A stretch of 22,761 bases of DNA, taken from a virus. Numbering within the stretch: position 1 is the first letter of the stretch; each line of letters begins with the position of its first letter. The DNA lies in the IMG/VR virus record IMGVR_UViG_3300042695_000005, positions 1 through 22,761 of that record; one strand, written 5' to 3'. Shown here piece by piece: positions 1 to 8,062 of the stretch. A program made the position numbers and the translations under genes. Below the pieces are notes generated by a model. That model saw only the letters and a program-made list of their open reading frames with translations. It made no database searches and was not told where the DNA came from.

Positions 1-1
1 C

Positions 2-217
2 CGATTAGCTTTTGCTGCGTTTGTTGATAACAATGCAGACAAACTACAAGAGTGGCTAGATGCTATTGCCACTAATGATAAGCATGGCCCTAAAGTAGCG
101 TTTGATTGCTTAATGCAGGTAGCTGAGTTCCATGTACCTAAACTAGCCCGTACTGAGGTAGTAGGCGTAGAAGATGAACCAGTCAAACATATTCACGAAC
201 ATAGCTTCTTAGATTGA
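2..217 (+). CDS. Terminase small subunit-like protein, 3' part only
   Basis: An open frame enters from the left edge and ends with TGA at 215-217; 71 residues are visible. The C-terminal part contains a run around 'VAEFHVPKLARTE', which resembles the C-terminal region of small terminase or DNA-binding packaging proteins encoded directly before TerL in many podoviruses. Small terminases recognise viral DNA and hand it to the large subunit at the portal. The stop overlaps the TTG start of TerL (TTGA, 214-217), suggesting translational coupling. The N-terminal DNA-binding part lies outside the window, so the assignment rests on gene order and this short family-like stretch; another small conserved protein is possible. 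Confidence 0.6.
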   Translation, partial: RLAFAAFVDNNADKLQEWLDAIATNDKHGPKVAFDCLMQVAEFHVPKLARTEVVGVEDEPVKHIHEHSFLD

Positions 218-1563
218 AAGAAGTTAAGCACCAATACCGCTATCCTTACAAGGCACGGGAAGCGTTCTTAGACTTTCACAAGCGTGAACAACGCTGGGCT
301 GTTCTAGTCTGTCACAGAAGGGCAGGAAAGACCGTAGCGACCATTGCGGACATTATCCGTAGGGCAGTCATGGAAAAGAAAGAAAACGCTAGGTACGCTT
401 ACATTGCCCCTTTCTACGCACAAGCCAAGAATATTGCTTGGGATTACTTACTTAGGTTTGCAGAGCCATCCATAGTTAAAGCCAATCAATCTGAGTTATG
501 GGTAGAACTGGTCAATGGGGCTAAGATCAGACTATTTGGTGCTGACAATCCTGATGCCCTGCGTGGACTGTACCTTGATGGCGTAGTGTTAGATGAGTAT
601 GCCGATATGAAACCTAGGCTTTGGGGTGAGATTGTGCGCCCATTACTTACAGATCGCCAAGGCTGGGCTACCTTTATTGGTACGCCTAAAGGCCATAATG
701 CGTTCTATGACATATACAACGAAGCCCAAAAGAACCCGAATTGGTATGTTAAGACCCTAAGAGCCGACCAGTCAGGACTACTGCCTGAAGCTGAATTACT
801 GGATGCACAGGCTACTATGTCAGACAACCAATACGAACAAGAGTTCCTGTGTAGCTTTGAAGCAGCCATTCTTGGTGCGTTCTATGGTCAGGAAATGCGT
901 AGAATCACCGATCTTGAGCGTATTACTACCGTAGACTATGACCCGATGTTTCCCTGCCATACGGCTTTCGATTTGGGTTTTAACGATTCAACGAGTATTT
1001 GGTGGTTTCAGGTGGTTTATGGAGAGATACGGGTACTCGATCATCACTCTAGTAACGGTCAAGCTATACCGTTTTACACCATGCTGTTAGACCAAAAAGC
1101 AGACGAATTTGGGTACAAATATGGCTATCATTACCTGCCGCATGATGCTAGAGCAAAAACACTAGCAAGCGGTGGTAAGAGCATAATTGAGCAAATTGCT
1201 GCAAAAATTGACATAAAACATCTAAAAATCGTACCAAATCTGTCATTACAAGACGGAATACAAGCAACACGACTTGCATTAACTCGCTGTTGGTTTGATA
1301 ATAGATGTGAAGAAGGAATCGAATGTTTGCGTCAATATCAGCGAGAATGGGATGATGATAAAAAAGTATTTCGGGATCGCCCAAAACACGATTGGACTAG
1401 CCACTCAGCAGATGCGTTCCGCTATCTCAGCATTGTATGGAAAGACGAGGACAGCCCTATCCTCAATGATTCAAGAGTTAAAGGACTTCATGTCGGGCAA
1501 ACGGATGTGACCCTGAACGAAATGTGGAAATCTACCCCCAAGATCACGAATACTAGGATATAA
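214..1563 (+). CDS. terL: Terminase large subunit (DNA-packaging ATPase/nuclease)
   Basis: This 449-residue protein is the packaging motor that translocates and cuts phage DNA at the portal. The ATPase domain shows a Walker A motif CHRRAGKT (33-40), a Walker B motif VVLDE (124-128, with D127 and E128), and a coupling-type motif IGTPKG (155-160). The RNase H-like nuclease domain shows FDLGFNDST (D253 and D258), an acidic position in LPHDAR (D311), and the C-terminal HSADAFRY (D400). The length is normal for the family. The start is TTG at 214, overlapping the stop of the preceding gene; no nearer ATG would keep Walker A with a normal N-terminal arm. The portal gene follows after 2 bases. Identification is secure; only the start is open to argument. 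Confidence 0.95.
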   Translation: MKEVKHQYRYPYKAREAFLDFHKREQRWAVLVCHRRAGKTVATIADIIRRAVMEKKENARYAYIAPFYAQAKNIAWDYLLRFAEPSIVKANQSELWVELVNGAKIRLFGADNPDALRGLYLDGVVLDEYADMKPRLWGEIVRPLLTDRQGWATFIGTPKGHNAFYDIYNEAQKNPNWYVKTLRADQSGLLPEAELLDAQATMSDNQYEQEFLCSFEAAILGAFYGQEMRRITDLERITTVDYDPMFPCHTAFDLGFNDSTSIWWFQVVYGEIRVLDHHSSNGQAIPFYTMLLDQKADEFGYKYGYHYLPHDARAKTLASGGKSIIEQIAAKIDIKHLKIVPNLSLQDGIQATRLALTRCWFDNRCEEGIECLRQYQREWDDDKKVFRDRPKHDWTSHSADAFRYLSIVWKDEDSPILNDSRVKGLHVGQTDVTLNEMWKSTPKITNTRI

Positions 1564-1565
1564 GC

Positions 1566-3857
1566 ATGGAACACACTTACGAAGATTGGTATAACTGCAT
1601 CGCCCAGTACGAGCGTACATTTAAGGAATGGGAAGGTCGTGCCGATAAGATCGTTAAGCGATATCGCGACGAATCCCGTAGCCGAAACAACCCAAATGCT
1701 AAGTTCAATATCCTATGGAGCAATGTTCAAACCATTACCCCAGCCGTATTTGCAAGACTGCCAAGACCTGATGTAAGCCGTAGATTCCGTGATAACGACC
1801 CTATTGGTCGTGTAGCGTCAATGATGCTAGAACGGGCATTAGAGTACGAAATTGAGCATTATCAAGACTATGCCAGCGCAATGAAGCAAGCGGTTCAAGA
1901 CCGTTTACTTGGTGGGCGTGGTACGGCATGGGTTCGTTACGAGCCGCATATTGTTGGTCAAGCTGCTGGAATGGGCGATGGCGCACCTGACGATGGTTTC
2001 CAAGTTACCGAAGATACAGACGAAGCAGAAACCGAAGGCGGCATTTACCGTGAGAATGAGGAACGCATTGAGTATGAGTGCGCTCCAGTCGATTATGTGT
2101 ATTGGCGTGACTTTGGACTTACCGTTGCCCGTACATGGGAAGAAGTAACCGCAGTATGGCGCAAAGTCTATATGGAACGGGCCGCCCTTGTAGAACGCTT
2201 TGGCAAAGAACTAGGCGGTAAAATTCCACTTGATACCAAGCCTGAAACATCTAAAGCATTTAATGAAAAGATGGGTGAAATGGCACGGGAAGCCCTGATT
2301 TATGAAATTTGGGATAAAACTACAGGTCAAGTAATTTGGCTATCCAAGTCGATGGGCAAAGTTCTTGATACCCGTGACGATCCGTTGCAGCTTGAGAACT
2401 TTTGGCCCTGCCCAAAACCTATGTTCTCTACCCTTACAACAGATAGCTTAATCCCTGTACCTGATTTTGTTCTATACCAAGACCAAGCCCGTCAGTTAGA
2501 TACGCTGGCAGATCGTATTGATGGCTTCATTCAAGCCCTTAAAGTGCGTGGCGTTTACGATGCAGCCGAGCCAAGTCTTGCCCGTTTGTTTACCGAAGGC
2601 GAGAACAACGCATTGTTACCCGTTAAGAACTACGGTGCATTTAGCGAAAAAGGTGGCTTACAGGGCGCAATTAACCTTGTAGACATTCGCCCAATCGCTG
2701 AAGGCTTGCAGATGGCTTATCAGGCTATGGATCAAGTTAAGGGTCAAATCTACGAGATCATGGGCATTGCTGATATTCAGCGTGGTCAGACCGATCCTAA
2801 TGAAACCCTTGGCGCACAGATTATTAAGTCGAACAACGCTTCAGGGCGTTTAAAGACAATGCAGCACGATGTAGTGAACTTTGCTACTGCCCTGTTACAG
2901 ATCAAAGCACAGATTATTTGCCAGCACTTTACCGATGACACCATCGTTAAGATTAGCGGTGCAATGCAATTATCCGTGCAAGATCAACAATTTATCCCGC
3001 AAGCCCTTGCATTACTGAAAGACGAACCTGCTAAAAACTTCCGTATTGAAGTAACTACGGATTCCATGATTTATCAGGATGAGCAACAGGAAAAGCAGGA
3101 TCGGGTAGAGTTTCTAACCGCAGTTAGTCAGTTTATTCAAACCGCATTACCAGTCGCACAGGGCGTTCCTGAACTTACCCCACTACTTATGGAAATGCTG
3201 AAGTTTGGCGTAACAGCGTTTAAGGCTGGTAAAGGCTTAGAAGGACTGATTGACGAAACAGCAGATAAGTTCCGTCAGCAAGCACAGGCGCAAGAAGGCC
3301 AACCCAAGCCGCCAAGCCCTGAAGAACAGAAGATGCAGATGCAAATGCAAATGGAACAAGCCAAGATGCAAGCCCAAGCACAGTCTAAACAGGCTGAAAT
3401 GCAGATGGAAATGCAGATGGAACAGCAAAAAATGCAGATGCAGATGGAACTGGAGAAGGCTAAACAAGAGTATCAAGCCCAAGAAAACCAGCTTAAATTC
3501 CAGCTTGAAGAACAGCGCAATATGATGGATCGTGAGATGGAGATGAAGGTCGCTCAGATGAAGATGAACACCGAGCGCAATACCCAAGTCTTACTAGCCC
3601 ACATAAATAACGGGGCAAAGATCGAAGTTGCTCGTATTGGTTCAGATGAATCTAGCGGTGAACAAGCCTATATGACAGAAATGGATATGGCTGAATCTAT
3701 GAAACACCCATTGCAGCCTATTGCCGATGCGATTGGACAGAGCAATCAACAAATGACATTGGCTTTATCTGACTTAATCAACACCATAAACGAGAATCAA
3801 AACCGACCTAAGACGGTAATTCGTGGCCCTGACGGTAAAATCGCTGGGGTTCAATAA
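1566..3857 (+). CDS. Portal protein (head-tail connector)
   Basis: This 763-residue protein lies directly after TerL and has the features of podoviral portals: a basic N-terminal helical region with 'NPNAKFNILWSNVQT' and 'RLPRPDVSRRF' near residues 40-80, an amphipathic core, and a long helical C-terminus. It would form the dodecameric ring through which DNA enters and leaves and to which TerL and the tail adaptor bind. Residues from about 588 are extremely rich in Met, Gln, Glu and Lys, with QM/EM repeats predicting a long coiled coil or barrel-like helix. The length matches P22-type portals with C-terminal barrels rather than the shorter T7 type. The stop shares one base with the next ATG (TAATG, 3855-3859). 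Confidence 0.9.
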   Translation: MEHTYEDWYNCIAQYERTFKEWEGRADKIVKRYRDESRSRNNPNAKFNILWSNVQTITPAVFARLPRPDVSRRFRDNDPIGRVASMMLERALEYEIEHYQDYASAMKQAVQDRLLGGRGTAWVRYEPHIVGQAAGMGDGAPDDGFQVTEDTDEAETEGGIYRENEERIEYECAPVDYVYWRDFGLTVARTWEEVTAVWRKVYMERAALVERFGKELGGKIPLDTKPETSKAFNEKMGEMAREALIYEIWDKTTGQVIWLSKSMGKVLDTRDDPLQLENFWPCPKPMFSTLTTDSLIPVPDFVLYQDQARQLDTLADRIDGFIQALKVRGVYDAAEPSLARLFTEGENNALLPVKNYGAFSEKGGLQGAINLVDIRPIAEGLQMAYQAMDQVKGQIYEIMGIADIQRGQTDPNETLGAQIIKSNNASGRLKTMQHDVVNFATALLQIKAQIICQHFTDDTIVKISGAMQLSVQDQQFIPQALALLKDEPAKNFRIEVTTDSMIYQDEQQEKQDRVEFLTAVSQFIQTALPVAQGVPELTPLLMEMLKFGVTAFKAGKGLEGLIDETADKFRQQAQAQEGQPKPPSPEEQKMQMQMQMEQAKMQAQAQSKQAEMQMEMQMEQQKMQMQMELEKAKQEYQAQENQLKFQLEEQRNMMDREMEMKVAQMKMNTERNTQVLLAHINNGAKIEVARIGSDESSGEQAYMTEMDMAESMKHPLQPIADAIGQSNQQMTLALSDLINTINENQNRPKTVIRGPDGKIAGVQ
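3328..3470 (+). repeat. Low-complexity Met/Gln/Glu codon repeat in the portal gene
   Basis: A stretch of imperfect ATGCAG/ATGGAA/ATGCAA hexamers encodes alternating Met-Gln and Met-Glu pairs in the portal C-terminus. It is a coding repeat, likely an extended helix, and creates long spurious open frames on both strands. Confidence 0.85.
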
Positions 3858-5506
3858 TGCCGATAACAGTCAAGCATTTAAAGGTATCAACCGTTCCCGA
3901 TGCAGGGGATGACACCCTCGTAGAACCGTCAGATTGGAACGCAGACCATACGCTTACTGGTTTGGGTACGATGGCAGAGCAAAACGCCAATGCCGTAGCC
4001 ATTACAGGCGGTACGATTAGCGGTGTAACCATTCCAGCTTCTAACATTACGGGTACGCTTGGCGTTTCCAATGGCGGTACAGGTGCATCGACTTTGACTG
4101 GCTATGTTAAGGGCGCAGGAACAACTCCATTAACTGCATCGGCTACCATTCCAAACACGGATATTACGGGTCTAGGCACGGCTTCCACTAAAGATGCAGG
4201 CGCAGCCAACGGTGTAGCTACCCTTGATGCAGGCGGTAAAGTACCTGTTTCTGAACTCCCTGCCGCAGTCTTGGGCGCACTTAGTTATCAAGGAACATGG
4301 GATGCAAGCACTAATACCCCTACCCTTACTTCTTCTGTTGGTACTAAAGGTTATTACTATGTGGTAAGCGTTGCTGGTAATACTAACCTTAACGGCATTA
4401 CTGATTGGCTTGTGGGCGATTGGGCAGTATTTAATGGATCTATTTGGCAAAAGGTGGACAACACCGAAACCGTAACTAGCGTAAATGGACAGACGGGCGC
4501 AGTCGTATTAACAACTACCAACATTGCCGAAGGTACAAACCTTTATTACACGGATGCACGGGCTAGGGCAGCAATTAGCGCAGGTACAGGCATTAGCTAT
4601 GACAATGCCACAGGCGTAGTAACAAACGCTGCCCCTGACCAAACAGTAGCTTTGACCGATGGTACGGCTATTGATGTAACAGGTACATACCCCAATTTCA
4701 CCATTAACAACACCGCACCTGACCAAACCGTAGTTTTAACGGCTGGAACGGGCATAAGCACTAGCGGTACTTACCCTAACTTCACCATTACCAACACTAG
4801 CCCATCTTTGGGTGGTGATGTAGTTGGGCCAGCAAGTGCAACGGATAACGCAGTAGCAAGATATGACACCACAACAGGCAAATTACTGCAAAACAGCCTA
4901 GTAATTATTGATGATACTGGCAGCGTAACAGGCGTAAATGCCCTAACCGCCCAAAGTTTGACTGTAAACAATAACGCTACTTTTGGCACTAGCAACAGCG
5001 ACACAATTAATTTTGTCGGGCGCATAAATTCCGACTTTGACCCCGCAACTGATAATACTTACGATTTGGGCCGTGTTGGACATGAATGGCGAGATTTGTA
5101 CATTGATGGAACAGCCAACATTGACAGCTTAATTGCTGACACGGCTGACATCAACGCTGGAACTATTGACAACACAACAATAGGGGCAACAACTCCTCAA
5201 AATGGTAGTTTTGTTAATTTAAGCGTAACAGGCACAACCAGCTTTGATGGTTCGCAAGGCACAAGCGGTCAAGTTCTAACATCCGCAGGTACAGGCAATA
5301 CGCCCACTTGGACTACCCCAACTACGGGTACTGTTACTTCAATTACTGCTGGAACAGGTTTAACTGGCGGCACAATCACGACTTCAGGAACAATTGCCAT
5401 TGATTCTACTGTCGTTGTAACATCGGGCAGTTATGCTGATCCCGCTTTCATAACCAGCCTTGCTGGTAGTAAAATCACAGGAACAATAGACGGTGGAACT
5501 TTCTAA
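3857..5506 (+). CDS. Tail fibre/virion appendage protein
   Basis: This 549-residue protein is rich in Thr, Gly, Asn, Ser and Ala and made of short beta-forming repeats such as 'NITGTLGVSNGGTGAST', 'TNIAEGTNLYYTDARARAA' and 'TAGTGLTGGTITTSGTIAI', which are typical of trimeric phage fibres. A 'YQGTWDAST...GYYYVV...DWAVFNGSIWQKV' block near residues 144-196 is a small beta domain often seen in fibre shafts. Residues 320-357 are a linker also found in the next gene. There is no C-terminal S74 chaperone; it ends with DGGTF. It probably builds an appendage for host attachment. The ATG overlaps the portal stop by one base. The N-terminus ('MPITVKHLKVSTVPDA') would be the virion-attachment end. Receptor and exact position are unknown. 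Confidence 0.8.
   Translation: MPITVKHLKVSTVPDAGDDTLVEPSDWNADHTLTGLGTMAEQNANAVAITGGTISGVTIPASNITGTLGVSNGGTGASTLTGYVKGAGTTPLTASATIPNTDITGLGTASTKDAGAANGVATLDAGGKVPVSELPAAVLGALSYQGTWDASTNTPTLTSSVGTKGYYYVVSVAGNTNLNGITDWLVGDWAVFNGSIWQKVDNTETVTSVNGQTGAVVLTTTNIAEGTNLYYTDARARAAISAGTGISYDNATGVVTNAAPDQTVALTDGTAIDVTGTYPNFTINNTAPDQTVVLTAGTGISTSGTYPNFTITNTSPSLGGDVVGPASATDNAVARYDTTTGKLLQNSLVIIDDTGSVTGVNALTAQSLTVNNNATFGTSNSDTINFVGRINSDFDPATDNTYDLGRVGHEWRDLYIDGTANIDSLIADTADINAGTIDNTTIGATTPQNGSFVNLSVTGTTSFDGSQGTSGQVLTSAGTGNTPTWTTPTTGTVTSITAGTGLTGGTITTSGTIAIDSTVVVTSGSYADPAFITSLAGSKITGTIDGGTF
4814..4927 (+). repeat. Fibre linker module, copy 1
   Basis: Encodes residues 320-357 of the first fibre protein, beginning GDVVGPASATDNA. 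By my count 28 of 38 residues are identical to the copy at 5672-5785, so it is a shared module between adjacent fibre genes. Confidence 0.85.
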
Positions 5507-5508
5507 GG
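5495..5508 (+). repeat. GGAACTTTCTAAGG 3'-end repeat, copy 1
   Basis: This 14-base string encodes the last residues Gly-Thr-Phe, the TAA stop, and an AAGG that can serve as ribosome binding site for the next ATG at 5516. The same 14 bases end the distant fibre-like gene at 20643-20656. Confidence 0.8.
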
Positions 5509-5515
5509 AATCATT

Positions 5516-7186
5516 ATGCCAACAATATTAAAGACTAAAAACAGCGTTACTACTACGGTAGTGCCGACTACATTACAACAGGGTGAACTTGCGGTAAACA
5601 TTACCGATAAGAAATTATGGGTAGGTAATGCCGCAACAACCCCAGTACAACTGTTGGGTGCTGGCGTAACTGGAGATGTTGTAGGCCCTGCTTCTGCTAC
5701 AGACAACGCTATAAGTCGCTTTGACGCAACAACTGGCAAGCTAATTCAAAATTCATTAGTAACAGTTAGCGACACAGGTGCTATTTCTGCCCCTGTTGAT
5801 GCTTCTATATCAGGTCTTACTGTTGGTAAGGGTGGTTCTGCAATAGGAACTAATACTGCCGTAGGTGATAGAGCGTTAAACGCAAATACAACTGGCTCAG
5901 ACAGCGTTGCTGTTGGAACTTTGGCTTTATTTACAAACACAACTGGTGCTTCTAATAGTGCTGTAGGTCGTGATGCTTTACGCTTTAATACTACTGGCGG
6001 TTCAAATACCGCTTTAGGTAATAGTGCTTTATTATCAAACACCACAGCATCTAATAACACCGCAGTAGGTTATCAAGCTGGGTATAGTAATACGACTGGT
6101 ACAGCAAATACTTATTTAGGTCGTGTAGCTGGATATACAGGAAGTACCGCTAGTGCCAACACTATGATTGGTATGAATGCTGGTTTTGCTACAACTGCAA
6201 GTAATAATACTTTTGTTGGTGCTACAACAGGAACATCAAATACAACAGGTCAATATAATATTGCTGTTGGTGGTACTGACGAAGCAACTGTATTTTCAGC
6301 ACTTAGAAGTAATACTACTGGTTCATTCAATACTGTATTGGGTGCTGGTGCATTAGGACAAAACACCACCGCATCTAATAACACAGCAGTAGGCTACCAA
6401 GCTGGATATAGTAATACTACTAACGCAGACAACACATATATTGGTAGACAAGCAGCTTACAATGCAGTCAGCCAACAAAATGTAATTATTGGTTCGCTTG
6501 CTGGCTTTGGAATTGTTGCACAAGGTGGTCAAACAATAGTTGGCTACCAAGCAGGATATTCTAATGTGGGAACAGGTAGCACTTTAATTGGCTACACAGC
6601 AGGATATAACAGTACTGGTACGCAAAATACTTTTGTCGGTTCATTTAACGGAACTAATGGCTGTGGTTACTTAATGACCACAGGTTCTGACAACACTATT
6701 CTTGGTGGTTTTAACGGCAACCAAGGCGGTCTAGACATCCGTACAGCAAGTAACCACATTGTGTTATCGGATGGTGATGGAAATCCAAAAATTTATCATA
6801 CTTCTGCAGCTTTATATGTGCAAAGTGTTTATGACAATACAACAGCTGTTTCTGCCAATGTGTGCGTAGCATCCAATGGCGGTATTTCAAGGGCAACTTC
6901 AGCACTTAAATACAAACAAGATGTTAGAGATTTACCTTCTATTGACATCAATAAATTTAGACCAGTAGTTTATAAATCTAAATGTGAAAATGATGACCAA
7001 ACTAAAGACTATTTTGGATTTATTGCTGATGAGGTTGATGAAGCTGGAATTAAAGAATTAGTGCAATACGGTGCAGAAGGTGAAATTGAAGGCTTTTCTT
7101 ATGACCGAATGACTGCTGTATTGGTTAAAGCAATTCAAGAACTTAAAGCAGAAGTAGATTCCCTTAAACAACAATTAGGAAAATAA
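5516..7186 (+). CDS. Trimeric fibre with YadA-like head repeats and C-terminal S74 chaperone
   Basis: This 556-residue protein has three parts. Residues 1-50 form an N-terminal base with 'GELAVNITDKKLWVG', a style seen at virion-proximal ends of phage receptor-binding proteins. Residues 53-90 are the linker shared with the preceding fibre. About 105-400 are tandem repeats of the type NTAVGxxAgxxNTTG, like the left-handed beta-roll head of YadA-type trimeric adhesins. From residue 462 it ends with an intramolecular chaperone of endosialidase (peptidase S74): SALKYK supplies the Ser-x4-Lys catalytic pair (S462, K467), followed by 'YFGFIADEVDEAGI' and a C-terminal helical arm. Such domains trimerise the fibre, then cleave themselves off just before the serine. 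It is probably the main receptor-binding fibre. AAGG at 5505-5508 precedes the ATG. Confidence 0.88.
   Translation: MPTILKTKNSVTTTVVPTTLQQGELAVNITDKKLWVGNAATTPVQLLGAGVTGDVVGPASATDNAISRFDATTGKLIQNSLVTVSDTGAISAPVDASISGLTVGKGGSAIGTNTAVGDRALNANTTGSDSVAVGTLALFTNTTGASNSAVGRDALRFNTTGGSNTALGNSALLSNTTASNNTAVGYQAGYSNTTGTANTYLGRVAGYTGSTASANTMIGMNAGFATTASNNTFVGATTGTSNTTGQYNIAVGGTDEATVFSALRSNTTGSFNTVLGAGALGQNTTASNNTAVGYQAGYSNTTNADNTYIGRQAAYNAVSQQNVIIGSLAGFGIVAQGGQTIVGYQAGYSNVGTGSTLIGYTAGYNSTGTQNTFVGSFNGTNGCGYLMTTGSDNTILGGFNGNQGGLDIRTASNHIVLSDGDGNPKIYHTSAALYVQSVYDNTTAVSANVCVASNGGISRATSALKYKQDVRDLPSIDINKFRPVVYKSKCENDDQTKDYFGFIADEVDEAGIKELVQYGAEGEIEGFSYDRMTAVLVKAIQELKAEVDSLKQQLGK
5672..5785 (+). repeat. Fibre linker module, copy 2
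   Basis: Encodes residues 53-90 of the second fibre protein and matches 4814-4927 at the protein level (28 of 38 identical by eye). The DNA has diverged more than the protein, mostly at third positions, so the duplication is not recent. Confidence 0.85.
5828..6715 (+). repeat. Tandem YadA-like head repeats (coding)
   Basis: A run of degenerate units of roughly 40-50 bases encodes the beta-roll of the fibre (about residues 105-400). Two units are nearly identical in DNA: 6038-6097 and 6362-6421 differ at 6 of 60 positions by my count and lie 324 bases (108 codons) apart, so unequal recombination between them would delete or add sequence in frame. Confidence 0.8.
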
Positions 7187-7187
7187 A

Positions 7188-7403
7188 ATGTTAGAACTTA
7201 CCCCTGAACAAGAAGTAGCAAGAGCATATTCGGCAGCAATGGATAGCGTTAATTTATTATCTGCTGGTAAGCCTGAAGATATGACTGATGAAGATTGGGC
7301 TGATACCGTTAAGCGGAACAAAGACCACCTCGCCATACAAATTGCTAAAGGTGACTACTACGCTGGCTACGACTTAACACCGTTTGAACAGGCAGTAGCA
7401 TGA
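7188..7403 (+). CDS. Small acidic protein of unknown function, next to fibre gene
   Basis: This 71-residue protein is not recognised as a named family. It is acidic in the middle ('GKPEDMTDEDWADTVKRNK') and appears mainly helical, with no membrane segment or cysteine. The ATG lies one base after the fibre stop and the TGA overlaps the next ATG (ATGA, 7400-7403), so it is translated with its neighbours. Small proteins directly after S74 fibres are often fibre-associated or assembly factors, but nothing in the sequence proves this. Confidence 0.7.
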   Translation: MLELTPEQEVARAYSAAMDSVNLLSAGKPEDMTDEDWADTVKRNKDHLAIQIAKGDYYAGYDLTPFEQAVA

Positions 7404-7552
7404 TTAAGCTAGAACTTGACATTAACGCTGTTAATTTCATTCTGCAAACGCTAGGTGAACTTCCCACTAAGACTGGTGCATGGGAACTTGTAAAGCAGAT
7501 TAAAGAACAAGCTGATCCAAAAGTGCCTAAAGAACCCGAAGTAGTCCAGTAA
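7400..7552 (+). CDS. 50-residue conserved-type phage protein, unknown function
   Basis: A short gene starting MIKLELDINAVNFIL and ending with TAA at 7550-7552. Both ends overlap neighbours: ATGA at 7400-7403 with the gene before and TAATG at 7550-7554 with the gene after. It reads as a short strand, a central amphipathic helix ('NAVNFILQTLGELPTKTGAW') and a charged tail with Lys-Pro. Proteins with this beginning and length recur as hypothetical genes in podoviral structural regions; no function is known to me. The exact stop/start overlaps on both sides are strong evidence that it is real. Confidence 0.75.
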   Translation: MIKLELDINAVNFILQTLGELPTKTGAWELVKQIKEQADPKVPKEPEVVQ

Positions 7553-8031
7553 TGTTTGCATCGGCTTTTCAGGCTAATGCGTTTCAAAACAACGCCTTTC
7601 AAGTCTATGTTCCCCCAACCCCTACCAGTAACCTAACTGGTGGGGATGATGCAAGCTGGACACCTGAAGAATTAAAACGAATCCGCAAGCTATCTGCAAA
7701 AATAGCTGAACGGCAGCGTTTACTTGAAAAAGCCACTAAAGATGCTAATGCTTCACGCAAGCAAGCATTTAAAGATTTAATTGACCCTGTTGCAAAAGTT
7801 AAGCAACCTAAAGTACAATCCAAACAAGAGGTTAAAGCTGATATACCGTTAGCTGAAACAGAAGAATTACAGCGGTCTATAAGCTACCTTGAACGACAAC
7901 GGGATAATATCCTTCAAGCGGTAGCTTACAGAAACCAGCAATATCTCATTCAAGAGCAATTGCGAGTAATGGAAGCCAAACGACTTGCCGAAAAAGATGA
8001 TGAGGATGGAATTTTAGCGTTGTTTTTATAA
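7552..8031 (+). CDS. Coiled-coil protein with AFQxNAFQ N-terminal repeat, unknown function
   Basis: This 159-residue protein begins with a short tandem peptide, AFQANAFQNNAFQ (residues 5-17), then a proline-rich linker (VPPTPTS) and two long charged helical stretches, about residues 37-85 and 103-150, likely coiled coils. AFQ-type N-terminal repeats occur on small phage structural-region proteins and may be a docking peptide, but this is inference. It ends with a hydrophobic ILALFL. The ATG overlaps the previous stop (TAATG). The Shine-Dalgarno-like GGAGAAGG for the following unit begins just after its stop. Confidence 0.7.
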   Translation: MFASAFQANAFQNNAFQVYVPPTPTSNLTGGDDASWTPEELKRIRKLSAKIAERQRLLEKATKDANASRKQAFKDLIDPVAKVKQPKVQSKQEVKADIPLAETEELQRSISYLERQRDNILQAVAYRNQQYLIQEQLRVMEAKRLAEKDDEDGILALFL

Positions 8032-8032
8032 A

Positions 8033-8062
8033 GGAGAAGGCGATTACTTGCCTGAAACATGA
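8033..8062 (+). promoter_or_regulatory. Strong RBS and 4-codon leader frame before the glycosyltransferase
   Basis: GGAGAAGG (8033-8040) is too far (18 bases) from the glycosyltransferase ATG at 8059, but is ideally placed, 7 bases away, for a TTG at 8048. That TTG opens TTG CCT GAA ACA TGA, whose TGA (8060-8062) overlaps the ATG (ATGA). Ribosomes could load at the strong site, translate four codons and re-start on the glycosyltransferase. It may equally be a relic of an older start. Confidence 0.45.

Noticed and set aside
3237-3587. Long minus-strand frame rich in His and Leu
   Set aside because: It is the mirror of the Met/Gln hexamer repeat in the portal gene, has low complexity and no ribosome binding site; a shadow frame.
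5828-6715. Array-like spacing of repeats that might suggest a CRISPR
   Set aside because: The repeats are degenerate, in frame, and encode a beta-roll; there are no uniform spacers.
3857-7186. Possible diversity-generating retroelement target, since fibres are common targets
   Set aside because: No C-type lectin end, no template/variable repeat pair and no reverse transcriptase are visible in the window.
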